Below are positions 5,685 to 7,175 of a stretch of DNA of 7,175 nt, piece after piece; the stretch's first letter is position 1, and every line of letters begins with the position of its first letter. This DNA comes from JBIOHJ01 sp044448905. Its GTDB lineage: Bacteria > Bacteroidota > Bacteroidia > AKYH767-A > OLB10. A model generated the notes under the pieces. That model saw only the letters and a program-made list of their open reading frames with translations. It ran no database searches and was not told the DNA's origin. A program made the position numbers and the translations under genes. The stretch spans positions 1 through 7,175 of the forward strand of contig JBIOHJ010000149.1 of assembly GCA_044448905.1 (NCBI GenBank). The letters are read 5' to 3'.

Positions 5685-6014
5685 ATTCAACACTAAAAAA
5701 ATTAGCTTTACTGTTGACTTATAGTAAGTTACAATAACTTTTCTGCTTTTTAATGGCTGATTCACTAAAAAATATCCTCAACATGCAGTTGTGTACAAGT
5801 CCGAACCGGGCAATTAATTTTAAACTGGAGGGAAATTTTTTTTGGATTTTTTTTGATGGTGGTTTTTGTAATTATGCTTTTTGTGGTGAGGGAGAGGTTG
5901 CAATGAACATGCACCCGCTAAAAATATTGCGAAACCCGTTTGTATAAAAACCTTCGCAATATTTCCAACGGGTAGCCGAAAAGCGAAATAAACCGTAATT
6001 TCGTTTCGCATATT
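5685..6014. other. Gene-free region rich in inverted repeats
   Basis: This stretch between the dyad array and the secreted-protein gene holds no convincing gene. Short ORFs at 5753-5947 (+) and 5820-6011 (-) overlap low-complexity T8 tracts (5836-5843, 5847-5854) and structured repeats, and look spurious. Visible structure: hairpin AAGTTA-CAA-TAACTT at 5726-5740; the interleaved inverted repeats at 5922-5973; and GCGAAA (5983-5988) paired with TTTCGC (6004-6009), with an alternative CGAAAT/ATTTCG pair (5984-5989, 5998-6003) inside. CCGTAATTT occurs twice, at 5993-6001 and 6025-6033. Confidence 0.6.
5922..5973. repeat. Two interleaved inverted repeats
   Basis: Arm A AAATATTGCGAA (5922-5933) pairs perfectly over 12 bp with TTCGCAATATTT (5953-5964). 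Arm B ACCCGTT (5934-5940) directly follows A and pairs over 7 bp with AACGGGT (5967-5973). The order A-B-A'-B' is a pseudoknot topology. Simultaneous full pairing would need a 2-nt linker to span a 12-bp helix, so alternative or partial pairing is more likely. It lies about 70 bp before the secreted-protein gene, inside the region bounded by the flanking repeat at 6015. Confidence 0.75.
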
Positions 6015-6035
6015 TAAATGTTATCCGTAATTTTT
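6015..6035 (+). repeat. Left copy of the inverted repeat bracketing the secreted-protein gene
   Basis: TAAATGTTATCCGTA followed by ATTTTT (6015-6035) is the inverted match of 7031-7051: 15 bp perfect, 20 of 21 overall. The copy ends 7 bp before the start codon of the secreted-protein gene and so probably contains or overlaps its leader or promoter. No exact TAnnTTTG is present here. Confidence 0.8.
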
Positions 6036-6042
6036 TGTCGCC

Positions 6043-7005
6043 ATGAATAAACTGGGTTGCTTAATTATGATGTTTATCACTTGCGGAGTTTGTAGAGGAC
6101 AGAATTTAGTGCCAAATGGAAGTTTTGAGCAGTATACATCCTGTCCGACAGGAGTAAACCAAATTGATTCTTGTTTATTTTGGATTTGCCCTCAAATTTG
6201 TTCATCTGATTATTTTAATCAATGTGCTGACTCTTCTAGTTCAGTTGGTGTACCGGTAAATTTCATCTACTTTCCAATTCGTGGATATCAATATCCAAAT
6301 AGTGGATTAGGTTATGCAGGAATTTTCCTTTGGATTCAGTCAGTTATCAATTATAGAGAATATATTGAAGGAACAATATCACAGCCTTTAAATGCAGGAG
6401 CATGTTATCACTTTGAAATGTATATTAATCTTTCCAACAATTCAAAATTTACAAATTCTGATATTGGAGTTTATTTTACCGACACTCTCATTACGGGAAT
6501 GAACTTTGGAGGGCTAATGGCTTTTACTCCTTCAATAAGTAATACAAATGGAAACAACCCAGATACCTTAAACTGGATATTAGTTAGTGGAAATTATACT
6601 GCTGTTGGTGGAGAAAGTTATTTTCTTATTGGAAATTTCAAAGATGACTTAAATACTGATACTATTCTTATTAATAGCATAGGCTCTGATCGAGTGTATG
6701 TTTATATTGATGATGTCTGTCTTACTCCCTGCGGAAGTCTATGCACTACCGGAATAGAGGAACAAAGTAAGATGGAACAAATAAAAATTTATCCTAATCC
6801 AGTAATTAATAAATTAAATGCCACTGCAAAAGGAAATGAACCTGTAGAAATAAATTTGTTTGATATTACATCAAGAAAAATATTCAATCAAACATTTACA
6901 AATTCAACTTCAATAAACACAGAGCAACTTGCAAAAGGTATTTATCTTTACGAGTTGAGAAACAAAAACGGTGTGGTTAAGAAAGGTAAGGTTGTGAAAG
7001 ATTGA
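6043..7005 (+). CDS. Secreted protein with T9SS type A C-terminal sorting domain
   Basis: The 320-residue protein is exported by Sec and then moved across the outer membrane by the type IX secretion system. The signal peptide is about 1-19 (hydrophobic LGCLIMMFITCGVC, cleavage near CRG/Q). The mature N-terminus NLVPNGSFEQYTSCP, with YIDDVCL closing the domain near 221-227, is typical of secreted Bacteroidota beta-sandwich, carbohydrate-binding-like domains. Internal landmarks are DYFNQCA (56-62), GYQYPNSGLGYAGI (81-94) and YREYI (104-108). Nine Cys residues remain after cleavage, four in 44-61 and three in 226-234, so disulfides are likely. Residues 247-320 form the sorting tail: KIYPNPV, a beta-rich segment, then GIYLYELRNKNG and the basic end KKGKVVKD. 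No catalytic motif is seen; adhesion or glycan binding is inferred. The gene stands alone between inverted repeats and appears AT-rich by eye. Confidence 0.92.
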   Translation: MNKLGCLIMMFITCGVCRGQNLVPNGSFEQYTSCPTGVNQIDSCLFWICPQICSSDYFNQCADSSSSVGVPVNFIYFPIRGYQYPNSGLGYAGIFLWIQSVINYREYIEGTISQPLNAGACYHFEMYINLSNNSKFTNSDIGVYFTDTLITGMNFGGLMAFTPSISNTNGNNPDTLNWILVSGNYTAVGGESYFLIGNFKDDLNTDTILINSIGSDRVYVYIDDVCLTPCGSLCTTGIEEQSKMEQIKIYPNPVINKLNATAKGNEPVEINLFDITSRKIFNQTFTNSTSINTEQLAKGIYLYELRNKNGVVKKGKVVKD

Positions 7006-7030
7006 GGAGGCATAGCTTCGTACCGAGAGT

Positions 7031-7051
7031 AAAAACTACGGATAACATTTA
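7031..7051 (-). repeat. Right copy of the inverted repeat bracketing the secreted-protein gene
   Basis: AAAAAC followed by TACGGATAACATTTA (7031-7051) is the reverse complement of 6015-6035 with one mismatch. It begins 26 bp after the stop codon and is followed directly by the long inverted repeat at 7057-7170. The two copies enclose the single secreted-protein gene. Confidence 0.8.
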
Positions 7052-7056
7052 GATTA

Positions 7057-7170
7057 AAAGAAATAAAAAAAAGAAGGGCTTTGAGAGATAAACAATGAGT
7101 TGTGGTTCTAACAAACAGTGCAGGTAAACGAACAGTCGTGCTTCTAAACCCTTCTTTTTTTTACTTCTTT
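7057..7170. repeat. Long inverted repeat, 22-bp arms, downstream of the secreted-protein gene
   Basis: The arm at 7057-7078 pairs with 7149-7170 over 22 bp with one mismatch. The innermost 15 bp are perfect, ending GAAGGG / CCCTTC next to A8/T8 tracts. The 70-nt interval contains a near-direct repeat, AACAGTGC (about 7114) versus AACAGTCGTGC (about 7131). As RNA it could form a terminator-like hairpin with a U-run in either direction. As single-stranded DNA it could form a folded recombination-type site. The loop is long for an intrinsic terminator, so termination is only one possibility. Confidence 0.7.
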
Positions 7171-7175
7171 AATCC

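Noticed and set aside
5753..5947. 64-aa plus-strand ORF starting ATGGCTGATTCA
   Set aside because: It crosses two T8 tracts and runs into the interleaved inverted repeats. Composition is odd (FFWIFFDGGF) and no family is recognised, so it is probably chance.
5922..5973. True H-type RNA pseudoknot
   Set aside because: The topology is right, but the 2-nt linker between A' and B' cannot cross a full 12-bp helix. It is therefore reported only as interleaved inverted repeats with possible alternative folds.
5820..6011. 63-aa minus-strand ORF
   Set aside because: The C-terminal half is low complexity (HHKKHNYKNHHQKKSKK) from the T-rich tracts, and the N-terminal half is the inverted-repeat region. 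Coding is unlikely.
6015..7051. Insertion sequence with terminal inverted repeats
   Set aside because: The enclosed gene is a secreted T9SS cargo protein, not a transposase, and no target-site duplication is visible outside the repeats.
7095..7127. 10-codon ORF MSCGSNKQCR in the loop of the long inverted repeat
   Set aside because: It is too short to support as a gene and has no ribosome binding site or repeat elsewhere in the window.
6015..7175. Canonical integron attC sites
   Set aside because: The cores GTTATCC and GGATAAC do not fit the GTTRRRY/RYYYAAC consensus, no second core is seen in the left foldable region, and no integron integrase is present. Only a cassette-like organisation is claimed.

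Overview
The window looks like an AT-rich chromosome segment from a member of the Bacteroidota. Three things point that way. A secreted protein at the right end carries a type IX secretion (Por) C-terminal sorting domain. Shine-Dalgarno sequences are essentially absent. Several genes are preceded by close matches to the Bacteroidota -7 element TAnnTTTG. The genus cannot be told from the sequence.

Left part (1-4426), mostly housekeeping. Positions 1-2097 hold the two permease genes of a DppBC/OppBC-type ABC importer. The first is cut by the left edge and the second abuts its stop codon. The DppC-like permease is enlarged by a long extracytoplasmic loop and an inserted pair of membrane segments. 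It converges, with only a 10-bp gap, on dnaX (minus strand, 2108-3826), the clamp-loader gamma/tau subunit. dnaX carries a run of nine A residues just after its conserved N-terminal part, and both slipped frames hit a stop within a few codons. This is the layout expected of a gene that makes both tau and a short gamma form. Divergent from dnaX lie a 31-codon single-span membrane peptide and an 82-codon uncharacterised protein.

Middle (4440-5700), accessory character. A minus-strand gene encodes a small exported protein made of duplicated segments with four LPxVxI-type motifs, and it has a good Bacteroidota promoter. Next is a 300-bp gene-poor stretch, then a non-coding array of about ten 21-bp units (5454-5663). 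Each unit holds a GGAAA/TTTCC dyad, and long-arm and short-arm versions alternate strictly, so the true period is 42 bp.

Right part (5700-7175). A region rich in inverted repeats leads to a gene for a secreted, Cys-rich, T9SS-sorted protein. That gene is bracketed by a 21-bp inverted repeat (20/21 matching) about 1 kb apart. A second long inverted repeat lies just beyond its right copy, and the window ends there. One gene bounded by inverted sites next to foldable sequence looks like a mobile gene-cassette unit, but no integrase or transposase is visible and this remains a hypothesis.

The observations most worth following are the 42-bp-periodic dyad array, the inverted-repeat-bounded secreted gene, the dnaX slippage site and the repeated Ton-box-like motifs of the small exported protein.
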